Assembly (NCBI RefSeq): GCF_002835825.1
Contig: NZ_PIZH01000069.1
Coordinates: 1 to 7,737 of the forward strand
Reading direction: 5' to 3'
From: Methanoregula sp.
Lineage (GTDB): Archaea; Halobacteriota; Methanomicrobia; Methanomicrobiales; Methanospirillaceae
DNA length: 7,737 nt
Below the pieces are notes generated by a model, which saw only the letters and a program-made list of their open reading frames with translations, did no database searches and was not told where the DNA came from. Position numbers and translations under genes: made by a program. Positions 1 through 5,125 of the stretch are shown piece by piece; the first letter of the stretch is position 1; every line of letters begins with the position of its first letter.

Positions 1-399
1 TGGCCTCTTGCGGAAGCTGAGTAGCGCTGTCCGTTTCTTGAAGGAGATGGCAAGGCCATAGGAGTCCCGGTTGCGCCAGTCAATAATGGTCGATAGACCC
101 TTGTCGTGGATCTTGAAGGTCATCGATGCACCAACACGGGAACGCTTCCTCCTCTGGTCGTGGTCGAAGGCACGCCACTCCGGGCCTCTGTCGATGAAGT
201 CGTCATCGATGACAAGCCCGCAGCTCTGGCAGACAAGTTCCGCACGTTCGTAGTCGTGGACGAGCTGGCGGCCTCCACACTCGGGGCACACAGTCTCTGT
301 GTGGTTCTCGGCTTTTTTCTCCTGCTCTTTCTGTTTCGTCCTCGCTTTGAGCGCTTCACGCTCAGACTGGAGGGTTTTCAGTTTCTCGATTTCCTGCAT
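1..399 (-). CDS. tfb: Transcription initiation factor TFB (TFIIB homologue), N-terminal 133 residues, cut by the window edge
   Basis: TFB joins TBP at the promoter, contacts the BRE and recruits RNA polymerase. The visible part starts with a charged, probably helical extension (residues 1-36), then a zinc ribbon with Cys38-x2-Cys41 and Cys57-x2-Cys60, then the conserved stretch [14 protein letters not shown] (70-83) and the B-reader region with [15 protein letters not shown] (98-112). These match archaeal TFB closely. The start at 399 is supported by AGGTGA a few bases upstream. The cyclin-fold repeats would lie off the left edge; family members are usually a little over 300 residues. Odd point: the last ten visible residues ([10 protein letters not shown]) differ from the family pattern, close to RAQ-YRLRKWQ, though the segment before them is ordinary. 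The gene lies 71 bases after gar1 on the same strand, a common archaeal pairing, so co-transcription is likely. Identity is very secure; whether this is the main TFB or a paralogue is not. Confidence 0.95.
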   Translation of the reverse strand, partial: MQEIEKLKTLQSEREALKARTKQKEQEKKAENHTETVCPECGGRQLVHDYERAELVCQSCGLVIDDDFIDRGPEWRAFDHDQRRKRSRVGASMTFKIHDKGLSTIIDWRNRDSYGLAISFKKRTALLSFRKRP

Positions 400-470
400 C
401 CACGTTCACCTTTTCCTGATTAGCGGGCATTTTTGATTACGGGATTTTTACCGGTATCCACATGCGGGTG

Positions 471-695
471 TTATTTTGTGAAGAGTTTCTCATTGGGCTG
501 GACGGTGCATTTTTCCCGGCAGAGAACGGCGGCATACGGGGCTTTGATGTTCCCGAAGAGGTCCAGGATCTTTCCCACCGGCTTCATCCGCCGATCGCTT
601 ACCTCGCTGTACAGCGGGGGAAGCTGGGCGGCATCGCACTGGATGATGAGCATCCGGCTGCCAATAGTGCTCATCGCTCGGCCAACCACTTTCAC
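471..695 (-). CDS. gar1: H/ACA RNP protein Gar1
   Basis: Gar1 is a small beta-barrel subunit of the H/ACA ribonucleoprotein that converts uridine to pseudouridine in rRNA; it binds the catalytic subunit Cbf5. The 74-residue product has the family layout: a first strand (KVVGRAMSTIG), a middle segment (MLIIQCDAAQLPPL), then SEVSDRRMKPVGKILDLFG and IKAPYAAV, the best conserved Gar1 block. I chose the GTG at 695 because the family normally begins just before the VGR-like strand and GAGGT sits five bases upstream of this codon. An in-frame ATG at 758 would add 21 residues with no Gar1 character and no better ribosome site. Candidate TATA boxes lie upstream (761-768 and 741-749), so the gene probably has its own promoter. 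tfb follows it. The family call is secure; the start is probable. Confidence 0.9.
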   Translation of the reverse strand: MKVVGRAMSTIGSRMLIIQCDAAQLPPLYSEVSDRRMKPVGKILDLFGNIKAPYAAVLCREKCTVQPNEKLFTK

Positions 696-760
696 GAATA
701 ACCTCAAGGATACAATAACATTGGATTTTTTTAGTACTCTATATATGTGTGACAGCACGG

Positions 761-768
761 TATTTAAA
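761..768 (-). promoter_or_regulatory. Candidate TATA box for gar1-tfb
   Basis: On the minus strand this reads TTTAAATA, a good archaeal TATA box, inside the 100-base gap between the PHP gene and gar1. It predicts a start near 737 and a leader of about 40 bases. A second AT-rich candidate (CATATATAG, 749-741) would give a leader near 20 bases. Which one is used cannot be told from sequence. Confidence 0.5.
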
Positions 769-795
769 CATTGCGTGAAAGTATAAATAGAAAAT

Positions 796-1449
796 TCAGA
801 GCCCGAGGAACTCGTCGATATTTAAAGATAGTACTTCCCTGCATTCCCGGTCGCTGAGCCCGGCCCCTTTTGCCACAACAAATTTCGCGCGCTCGCTCAT
901 GATATCATGGGGGGCATGCGCATCGGAATCCACGACCAGCTGGCAGCCTGCCTGCCGGGCAACCTGTGCCACATGGCCGTTGGTCCGGTTATGTCCCCCG
1001 CGTGCGGTCAGCTCAAGGGCAATGCCGTTCTTTGCAGCTGTTTTTGCATCCTTCAATGTAATAAGCCCCGGGTGGGCAAGGACATTGACATATTTGCATC
1101 CGCAGGCTGCATGGTTGGTACCCTCGGCAACCGGTTCGACCGTTGTTTCACCGTGGACAACCACGATGTCGGCCCCCTGTGCTTTCGCGGTCTTTGCCAG
1201 TGGTGCGATCTGTTGCGGGGGGACGTGGGTGATCTCGATACCACAGAGCAGGCGAACCCCGAACAGGTCCGCGGATTCCCTGACCCGTGCAAGGGTAGCA
1301 AGCAGGGATTCAGCATTGGACGGGTCTGCGTGGTCGGTGATCGCAACAGTTGTATATCCTGTCACTGCCATGCGGCGAATCAGCTCGATCGGGAGCATCT
1401 CCCCGTCAGACAGGATCGAATGGGTGTGGAGGTCGTACATGCCGCTCAT
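796..1449 (-). CDS. PHP-domain metal-dependent phosphoesterase (histidinol-phosphatase-like)
   Basis: PHP proteins hydrolyse phosphoester bonds using a cluster of metals bound by His, Asp and Glu; family members include histidinol phosphatases, nucleases and the PHP domain of some DNA polymerases. The 217-residue product is a single PHP domain. The metal-binding motifs appear in order: YDLHTHSILSDG (His8, His10, Asp15), ITDHAD (38-42, His40), GIEITH (Glu72), VHGET (His99), LAHPG (His126) and DSDAH (Asp176, His178). All expected ligands look intact, so it should be active, but the substrate cannot be read from sequence. The start at 1449 overlaps the srp19 stop as ATGA, giving translational coupling. 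An upstream in-frame ATG at 1509 would lie inside srp19, and the added residues are acidic low-complexity shadow. A role in histidine synthesis is possible but unsupported by neighbours. Confidence 0.9.
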   Translation of the reverse strand: MSGMYDLHTHSILSDGEMLPIELIRRMAVTGYTTVAITDHADPSNAESLLATLARVRESADLFGVRLLCGIEITHVPPQQIAPLAKTAKAQGADIVVVHGETTVEPVAEGTNHAACGCKYVNVLAHPGLITLKDAKTAAKNGIALELTARGGHNRTNGHVAQVARQAGCQLVVDSDAHAPHDIMSERAKFVVAKGAGLSDRECREVLSLNIDEFLGL

Positions 1450-1721
1450 TTCCTGCTCTCCAGTCTCTGGGCCACTTTCCGGATCAGCAGTTCCTTCTTC
1501 TCCTTCCATTCAACAACGAGCCGGCCTTCGCGCCGTGTCCAGTGGGCCGGGTGGTGCTTGTCCTCTGCGCGGAACGGTATGCCTGCCTTTTTCAGGGCCC
1601 GCTCAAGATCTGTCAGGACCGGTGCCTTGACCCCGATACTGCGCGGAACCCGCCTCCCTTCAGCACGCGAATATGCCGCATTGAAGTAGCAGGGATAGAT
1701 GATGCACTCGCCAGCTGCCAT
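1446..1721 (-). CDS. srp19: Signal recognition particle protein SRP19
   Basis: SRP19 binds the tips of helices 6 and 8 of 7S RNA and helps SRP54 assemble, so that ribosomes making membrane and secreted proteins are taken to the membrane. The 91-residue product carries the family signature near its N-terminus, IIYPCYFNAAYSRAEGRRVP (7-26), followed by VKAPVLTDLERALKKAG and the basic segment KHHPAHWTRREGRLVVEW. The length is normal for archaea. No Shine-Dalgarno sequence precedes the ATG, and a TATA box is centred about 27 bases upstream, so the mRNA is predicted to be leaderless. The gene is divergent from hypB, with which it appears to share that TATA box. Its stop overlaps the start of the PHP gene downstream. 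Confidence 0.95.
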   Translation of the reverse strand: MAAGECIIYPCYFNAAYSRAEGRRVPRSIGVKAPVLTDLERALKKAGIPFRAEDKHHPAHWTRREGRLVVEWKEKKELLIRKVAQRLESRK

Positions 1722-1745
1722 TGCCAGATCGTTTGTGGGTCAAGG

Positions 1746-1751
1746 TATAAA
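1746..1751. promoter_or_regulatory. Shared TATA box of the divergent srp19 and hypB promoters
   Basis: TATAAA on the plus strand is TTTATA on the minus strand, within GGTATAAAC/GTTTATACC. The box centre (1748.5) is 27.5 bases from the first base of the hypB ATG (1776) and 27.5 bases from the first base of the srp19 ATG (1721). That is the usual archaeal TATA-to-start distance, so both transcripts could begin at their start codons. Neither start has a Shine-Dalgarno sequence, and no other good TATA box is seen in the 54-base gap. Confidence 0.7.
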
Positions 1752-1775
1752 CACTGCACGCTCCCACCTTCTATT

Positions 1776-2423
1776 ATGCATCATATCGACGTCAGGCTGG
1801 AGAAGGACGTGTACGACGCAAACAATACTCTGGCCGACCATAACGCGGCGCACCTGAAAGCCCACGGGGTGCGTGCGTTTGACCTTCTGGGCGCGATCGG
1901 GTCCGGAAAGACCGCGCTGATCGAGCGGCTTGTGCCCCTGCTGGAGAAGAAAGGGCTCAAGGCCGGGGCAATTGCCGGTGATGTGTACGGCGATGACGAT
2001 TTCAAGCGAATCGTTGCTACGGGTATCCCCGCATACAATGCAAACACGGGAAAGGAATGCCATCTTGACGCACATCTTGTGGAGCACGCAATCGACCATC
2101 TCCCTCTCGACAAAATTGACATCCTCTTTATCGAGAATGTCGGCAATATGGTCTGCCCCACGGACTTCCGGCTCGGTGCGGAGAAACGCGTTGTCGTGGT
2201 AAGCTCCACCGAAGGCGATGACGTCGTGAACAAACACCCCATGATGTTCCGCGACTGCACGATCGGTGTTATCAACAAAGTTGATCTCGCACCGCTTGTT
2301 GGCGCGAACCTGGACCGGATGCAGTCAGACATCGCCCGGTACAATCCCGGGATGCCGGTCTTCAGGACCAACCTGAAGACGGGCGACGGTGTGGCAGCGC
2401 TCCTCGATGCAATCCTGGCCTGA
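1776..2423 (+). CDS. hypB: Hydrogenase nickel-incorporation GTPase HypB
   Basis: HypB is a SIMIBI-class GTPase that, with HypA, delivers nickel to the active site of [NiFe]-hydrogenases. The 215-residue product shows the P-loop GAIGSGKT (39-46), a switch region with GDVYGDDD (68-75), the nickel-binding pair Cys95-His96 in GKECHLDA, a second metal Cys127 in ENVGNMVCP, and the guanine-specificity motif NKVD (167-170). The N-terminal metal site and the His-rich stretch of some bacterial HypB proteins are absent, as in other archaea. The ATG at 1776 was chosen because it fits the family N-terminus and lies 27 bases from a TATA box with no Shine-Dalgarno sequence, implying a leaderless mRNA. No hypA or hydrogenase gene lies in the window. 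rps8e follows but has its own promoter. Confidence 0.95.
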   Translation: MHHIDVRLEKDVYDANNTLADHNAAHLKAHGVRAFDLLGAIGSGKTALIERLVPLLEKKGLKAGAIAGDVYGDDDFKRIVATGIPAYNANTGKECHLDAHLVEHAIDHLPLDKIDILFIENVGNMVCPTDFRLGAEKRVVVVSSTEGDDVVNKHPMMFRDCTIGVINKVDLAPLVGANLDRMQSDIARYNPGMPVFRTNLKTGDGVAALLDAILA

Positions 2424-2442
2424 GTGGCCGGAAAAGAAGTAC

Positions 2443-2450
2443 TATAAATA
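2443..2450 (+). promoter_or_regulatory. TATA box of rps8e
   Basis: TATAAATA preceded by purine-rich GAAAAGAAGTAC, a good BRE/TATA pair, lies 20 bases after the hypB stop. It predicts a start near 2473 and a leader of about 47 bases. The leader contains GTGA seven bases before the S8e ATG as a modest ribosome-binding site. Confidence 0.7.
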
Positions 2451-2519
2451 ACCCGGGCGTGAATATATAGAGCACCACCTTCGGGCAACGGTCCGGGGGA
2501 AATACCAGAGAGTGACACC

Positions 2520-2897
2520 ATGCAGTGGCAGGGAGAATCAGTTCGGAAGGTTACCGGTGGCAGGCGCCGCCCGGCAGCCATGAAGAGGAGAGCAGAGATC
2601 GGCCGTGCGGCAGCAGACACCCACCTGGGTGAGGCCCGCAATCGCGTTGTGCGGACATACGGTGGCAACCACATTACTATGGCCCTCAGGGCTAACTTAG
2701 CCAACGTGACCAACCTGAAGAGCGGCGAGACCAAGAAGGTCAAAATCGAGACCGTGGAGAAGAACACGGCAAACCCGAACTATGTCCGGCGGAACCTGCT
2801 CACGAAGGGTGCGGTCATCAAGACCGAACTTGGATCAGCACGGATCACGAGCCGCCCCGGCCAGGACGGCATCATCAACGCAGTGTTACTCGAATAA
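2520..2897 (+). CDS. rps8e: Small-subunit ribosomal protein S8e
   Basis: S8e is an archaea/eukaryote-specific protein of the 30S subunit. The 125-residue product begins with the family signature MQWQGESVRKVTGGRRRP, continues with basic RNA-binding sequence (MKRRAEIGR), and has the conserved blocks RVVRTYGGNHI, NVTNLKSGETKKVKIETV and NPNYVRRNLLTKGAVIKTELG, ending with SRPGQDGIINAVL. The whole length matches archaeal S8e with no gap. The gene has its own TATA box in the short gap after hypB. Downstream lie a T6 tract and a small hairpin, and the next gene appears to have its own promoter, so rps8e is probably monocistronic. Confidence 0.97.
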   Translation: MQWQGESVRKVTGGRRRPAAMKRRAEIGRAAADTHLGEARNRVVRTYGGNHITMALRANLANVTNLKSGETKKVKIETVEKNTANPNYVRRNLLTKGAVIKTELGSARITSRPGQDGIINAVLLE

Positions 2898-2910
2898 CCA
2901 ATATCCCATT

Positions 2911-2942
2911 CTTTTTTCCGGTTACCGCGGTTCTGTAACCGC
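2911..2942 (+). terminator. T-tract and hairpin after rps8e
   Basis: A T6 tract (2912-2917), the kind of signal at which archaeal RNA polymerase stops, lies 15 bases after the rps8e stop. It is followed by GCGGTT-CTGT-AACCGC (2927-2942), a 6-bp stem with a 4-base loop. An alternative stem, GGTTAC with GTAACC (2920-2925 and 2935-2940), would compete with it. Termination is likely; a function for the hairpin is not established. Confidence 0.45.
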
Positions 2943-2953
2943 AATTTTCGCAA

Positions 2954-2960
2954 TCTTTTA
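2954..2960 (+). promoter_or_regulatory. Candidate TATA box for the gene at 2986
   Basis: TCTTTTA, within CAATCTTTTATCAC, is the best AT-rich box in the gap. Its centre is about 28-29 bases before the ATG at 2986, which fits a leaderless transcript; no Shine-Dalgarno sequence precedes that ATG. Confidence 0.4.
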
Positions 2961-2985
2961 TCACTATCGTGTACAATTCTTTCTC

Positions 2986-3408
2986 ATGCGAAGGATCTAT
3001 TATCGTTTCCCGCAGCGGGTGGATCTCTCGTTTGCCATGGGCATGCCCTTCATCGAGACGCTCAGGTACATTGCTGAGCTGGACAATACGGAATCGACCA
3101 AGACTACCGGAAAAGAACTGGTAAAGGTCAGGACACGGGTGGAAATTGCAGTTGACCGGGCCACGTTCGGTGAGATAACACCGGACCTGCTTCGCCCTGG
3201 TGCCATCACGGAAGCGGTTGACCTCCGCGTCTCCGTTCTCGCCCTTGCCCTGCGCGGGGGGGGGAAGGTCCCGATAGCAAACGATATCTTCTATCTCAGA
3301 CTTTCCGATCAGGTCTCCCGCACCGATATTGACATTGCAAAGGAAGGCCGAGGGGAAGGGCTGGATGCCCTTGATATGAAGAATATCCTTCTTGGTGCAG
3401 GAAAGTGA
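2986..3408 (+). CDS. Unrecognised protein, coupled to the DUF2240 gene
   Basis: I do not recognise this 140-residue product. It has no signal peptide or membrane segment. The centre is a predicted mix of strands and helices, with KVRTRVEIAVDRATFGEI and EAVDLRVSVLALALRG looking like beta strands, and the C-terminus is charged (SRTDIDIAKEGRGEGLD). That it is real is supported by balanced amino-acid use, uninterrupted reading between S8e and the next gene, and a GTGA overlap of its stop with the start of the DUF2240 gene. The ATG at 2986 is preferred because a TATA-like box is placed for a leaderless start; a shorter version from an ATG in FAMGMPF (around residue 18) is possible. A run of nine G residues (3256-3264) encodes Gly-Gly-Gly. 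A nucleic-acid role is only a guess, from its partner gene and from the neighbouring translation genes. Confidence 0.7.
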   Translation: MRRIYYRFPQRVDLSFAMGMPFIETLRYIAELDNTESTKTTGKELVKVRTRVEIAVDRATFGEITPDLLRPGAITEAVDLRVSVLALALRGGGKVPIANDIFYLRLSDQVSRTDIDIAKEGRGEGLDALDMKNILLGAGK

Positions 3409-3866
3409 CCCTGAAGACAACAATCGCAGCCCCGTTCCGGCACACCCGGAAAAGCGGAATGAAGAAGAATGAGCTGGTCTACTATTACGCCCTTGACCGC
3501 AAGTGGATGAGCACGGATCAGGCCAACCAGTTGCTCCGCCGTGCCGAGGAGGATGGGCTCCTGAAGCAGGAGAACGGGATGTTCCTGCCGGCATTCGATA
3601 CTGCTGCAGTGACCATACCGGTCGGCTTCAAGCCTACCTCTGCAATCTTCGAAAGGAATGATCCCATGCAGGAGCTTATCGGCCGCATTGCACGGGCACG
3701 GAAGGTCGAGGAGACAGAGATTGTAGCGGAGATGAACAAGGTGATCCGGGAAGGGTTCGAAACCAATCTCCTCCCCCCGGCAGCCCTTGTGGTTCTGGCA
3801 AAAAAATACCAGGTTCCCTGCGAAGATCTGCGCGATCCCCTCCGGCAGGCCCTGCGGAAGGCATAG
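3405..3866 (+). CDS. DUF2240 family protein
   Basis: The 153-residue product resembles DUF2240, an archaeal family of unknown function about this long. Family-like features are the N-terminal TIAAPFRHTRKSGMKKNELVY, a winged-helix-like segment (WMSTDQANQLLRRAEEDGLLKQENGMFLPAFD) and AVTIPVGFKPTSAIFE, followed by a helical C-terminal half (ELIGRIARARKVEETEIVAEMNK and onward). I chose the GTG at 3405, which overlaps the previous stop as GTGA, because the family's conserved PFR-like segment lies upstream of the first ATG (3459), so starting there would remove it. GGTG upstream can serve as a ribosome-binding site. The winged-helix reading suggests DNA or RNA binding, but that is inference. It is probably co-transcribed with the unrecognised gene before it. 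Confidence 0.8.
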   Translation: MTLKTTIAAPFRHTRKSGMKKNELVYYYALDRKWMSTDQANQLLRRAEEDGLLKQENGMFLPAFDTAAVTIPVGFKPTSAIFERNDPMQELIGRIARARKVEETEIVAEMNKVIREGFETNLLPPAALVVLAKKYQVPCEDLRDPLRQALRKA

Positions 3867-3973
3867 CCGGAAAAATATCCAAATGCGTCTCCAGTTTCAC
3901 CAGAGACTGTACTACACAAAGTATTTCCTGAAAATATTCAATATCTTACATAGAATACTACAGGAGTCAGATT

Positions 3974-4483
3974 ATGAGACATGGAAGGAGAAGAGGAATG
4001 GATCTCGGCGATCTGCCGTGGCTCCCCATTGCCGCCGTCATCGGTGTGGTTGCGGCTGTGATCATCGCTGCGTTGTTTTTCCTCGGAGGTGGGTCCGGGG
4101 GGGAGAGCTCCCCAACAGCTCCCTCTGTGAGCAGTACTCCCGTCCCGCAAACTCCCGTGCAGGTCACCCCGGGTGTCGCATCCATCACGATCCGCGAGAC
4201 CCCGGCACCTGCGGTCCCGGCAACCGGTACGTGGGTCATGGTGGAATACATTGGAAGCTTCAAGGGAAGCTACGGGATGCCTTCCGATATCCAGAAAGTC
4301 GAGAGCTCGGGGATCCGGCTGTATGAAGTCGTGGATGCAGCAGGCACGGTTAAGGCAGAGTTCCAGAAGAAGGACGGCTCAACGAAACACGACCTCACGG
4401 TGACACTATACCAGGACGGCAGGGCGCTAAAGTTTGCAAAGAACAGCTCCGCCTACGGTATTGTCACTATCCAATACCCATAA
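3974..4483 (+). CDS. Single-pass membrane protein with an exported beta-rich domain
   Basis: The 169-residue product has a basic start (MRHGRRR), one hydrophobic membrane segment (about 17-37, LPIAAVIGVVAAVIIAALFF), a Gly-rich turn, a Pro/Ser/Thr-rich linker (about 44-83), and a C-terminal domain (84-169) starting at GTWVMVEYIGSFKGSYG with alternating short strands. The positive charges before the membrane segment predict that the C-terminal domain faces outward. Similar proteins with GTWV-like C-terminal domains are, as I recall, common in Methanomicrobiales; no function is known to me. GGAG seven bases before the ATG supports the start at 3974; Met9 also has purine-rich sequence before it. 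AAAATATTC (3931-3939) could be its TATA box. Its stop faces rps6e across a shared terminator. Confidence 0.8.
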   Translation: MRHGRRRGMDLGDLPWLPIAAVIGVVAAVIIAALFFLGGGSGGESSPTAPSVSSTPVPQTPVQVTPGVASITIRETPAPAVPATGTWVMVEYIGSFKGSYGMPSDIQKVESSGIRLYEVVDAAGTVKAEFQKKDGSTKHDLTVTLYQDGRALKFAKNSSAYGIVTIQYP

Positions 4484-4486
4484 CCT

Positions 4487-4531
4487 TTTTCCCACTCTTG
4501 TGCATCTGCACGGGAAAAGCGCAATAAAAAA
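4487..4531. terminator. Bidirectional terminator between the membrane-protein gene and rps6e
   Basis: The 55-base gap between the converging genes holds TTTTCCC (4487-4493) paired with GGGAAAA (4512-4518), enclosing GTGCA-TC-TGCAC (4500-4511) with a six-base bulge on one side. T5 (4486-4490) follows the plus-strand gene, and T6 on the minus strand (4531-4526) follows rps6e, so both transcripts meet a U-rich tract close to their stop codons. Confidence 0.6.
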
Positions 4532-4538
4532 GATAGTA

Positions 4539-4979
4539 TTACTTCTTGCCGACCCGGGCCTTGGGTGCGGACTTCTTCTCTTCTTTCTTCTCGCCCTCTA
4601 CCTTGGGGAAGATCTCATCAAGGGACTTCTCGCCATATGCCGTGACGCGGGCGTTGATCTGCACGAACTCCGCGGTGATCTCGCTTGCACGGATCGTCTT
4701 CCTGCGGCGCTCCCCGTCCATGACCGGGTGGAACCCTATGCCACCTGCAAGAAGAAGTTTCTTGCGCCCGGCTCCCGGGACACTCTTCTTTGCAGCGATC
4801 CCGGTCCGGTCGGATGCACCGGTGATCTGGATCTTGTATCCGGCAAGCCCGAGTGAGCCAGCTTCGATTTCATCACCGATACATTTCCCTACGATCGCAC
4901 CTGCTGCGCCACCGGTGGCGTCAACATTGTAGGCGCGGCCGGTCTTGGGGTCTGATACAACGACTTTAAACTCAACCAT
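4539..4979 (-). CDS. rps6e: Small-subunit ribosomal protein S6e
   Basis: S6e is a 30S protein shared by archaea and eukaryotes. The 146-residue product starts VEFKVVVSDPKTGRAYNVD, has GKCIGDEI and LGLAGYKIQITGASDRTG, then the strongly conserved PGAGRKKLLLAGGIGFHP and DGERRRKTIRASEI, and VQINARVTAYGEKSLDEIF. The last 20 or so residues form a Lys-rich, probably disordered tail (GEKKEEKKSAPKARVGKK), a common archaeal variation. The gene follows infB after 146 bases, an arrangement frequent in archaea. Two TATA-like boxes in that gap suggest it has its own promoter, though read-through from infB is possible. Its leader would be about 70 bases and includes CCGGC-A-GCCGG (plus-strand 5034-5044), a possible small hairpin of unknown role. 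Confidence 0.96.
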   Translation of the reverse strand: MVEFKVVVSDPKTGRAYNVDATGGAAGAIVGKCIGDEIEAGSLGLAGYKIQITGASDRTGIAAKKSVPGAGRKKLLLAGGIGFHPVMDGERRRKTIRASEITAEFVQINARVTAYGEKSLDEIFPKVEGEKKEEKKSAPKARVGKK

Positions 4980-5073
4980 ACCTGATTCTTCCTGTTATAT
5001 TTGGTAACCCTGTTCTGGGGTCATTTCACGTCTCCGGCTGCCGGCGGATTCGCCCACACATGAGAAGTACCCA

Positions 5074-5083
5074 TTTTATTATA
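5074..5083 (-). promoter_or_regulatory. Candidate TATA box for rps6e
   Basis: On the minus strand this reads TATAATAAAA after GTACCGG, in the infB-rps6e gap, predicting a start near 5052 and a leader of about 70 bases. A second box, TTTAATAGC, lies just upstream (5097-5089). Confidence 0.5.
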
Positions 5084-5125
5084 CCGGTACGCTATTAAAC
5101 CCTCCGTGCTTTTTTTGCGTGAAAC

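Noticed and set aside
899..1689. Two long plus-strand frames opposite the PHP and srp19 genes
   Set aside because: They are antisense shadows: Cys/Trp/Ser/Arg-rich, with no family motif, while the minus strand carries clear PHP and SRP19 signatures.
1350..1775. N-terminal extension of HypB from an upstream in-frame ATG
   Set aside because: The extension lies antisense to srp19 and the PHP gene and includes the promoter. The ATG at 1776 matches the family N-terminus and the TATA spacing.
2473..2519. Autoregulatory hairpin in the rps8e leader (CCTTCGGG)
   Set aside because: Only two or three base pairs close the UUCG-like loop and no larger stem supports it.
1781..2767. 328-codon minus-strand frame across hypB and rps8e
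   Set aside because: Its composition (rich in Ser, Arg, Thr, Pro) is that of a shadow in GC-rich DNA, and it spans two well-supported plus-strand genes and their promoter.
2875..3594. 239-codon minus-strand frame opposite the unrecognised gene and DUF2240
   Set aside because: It reads as low-complexity shadow sequence, and the plus strand has the coupled genes with a GTGA overlap.
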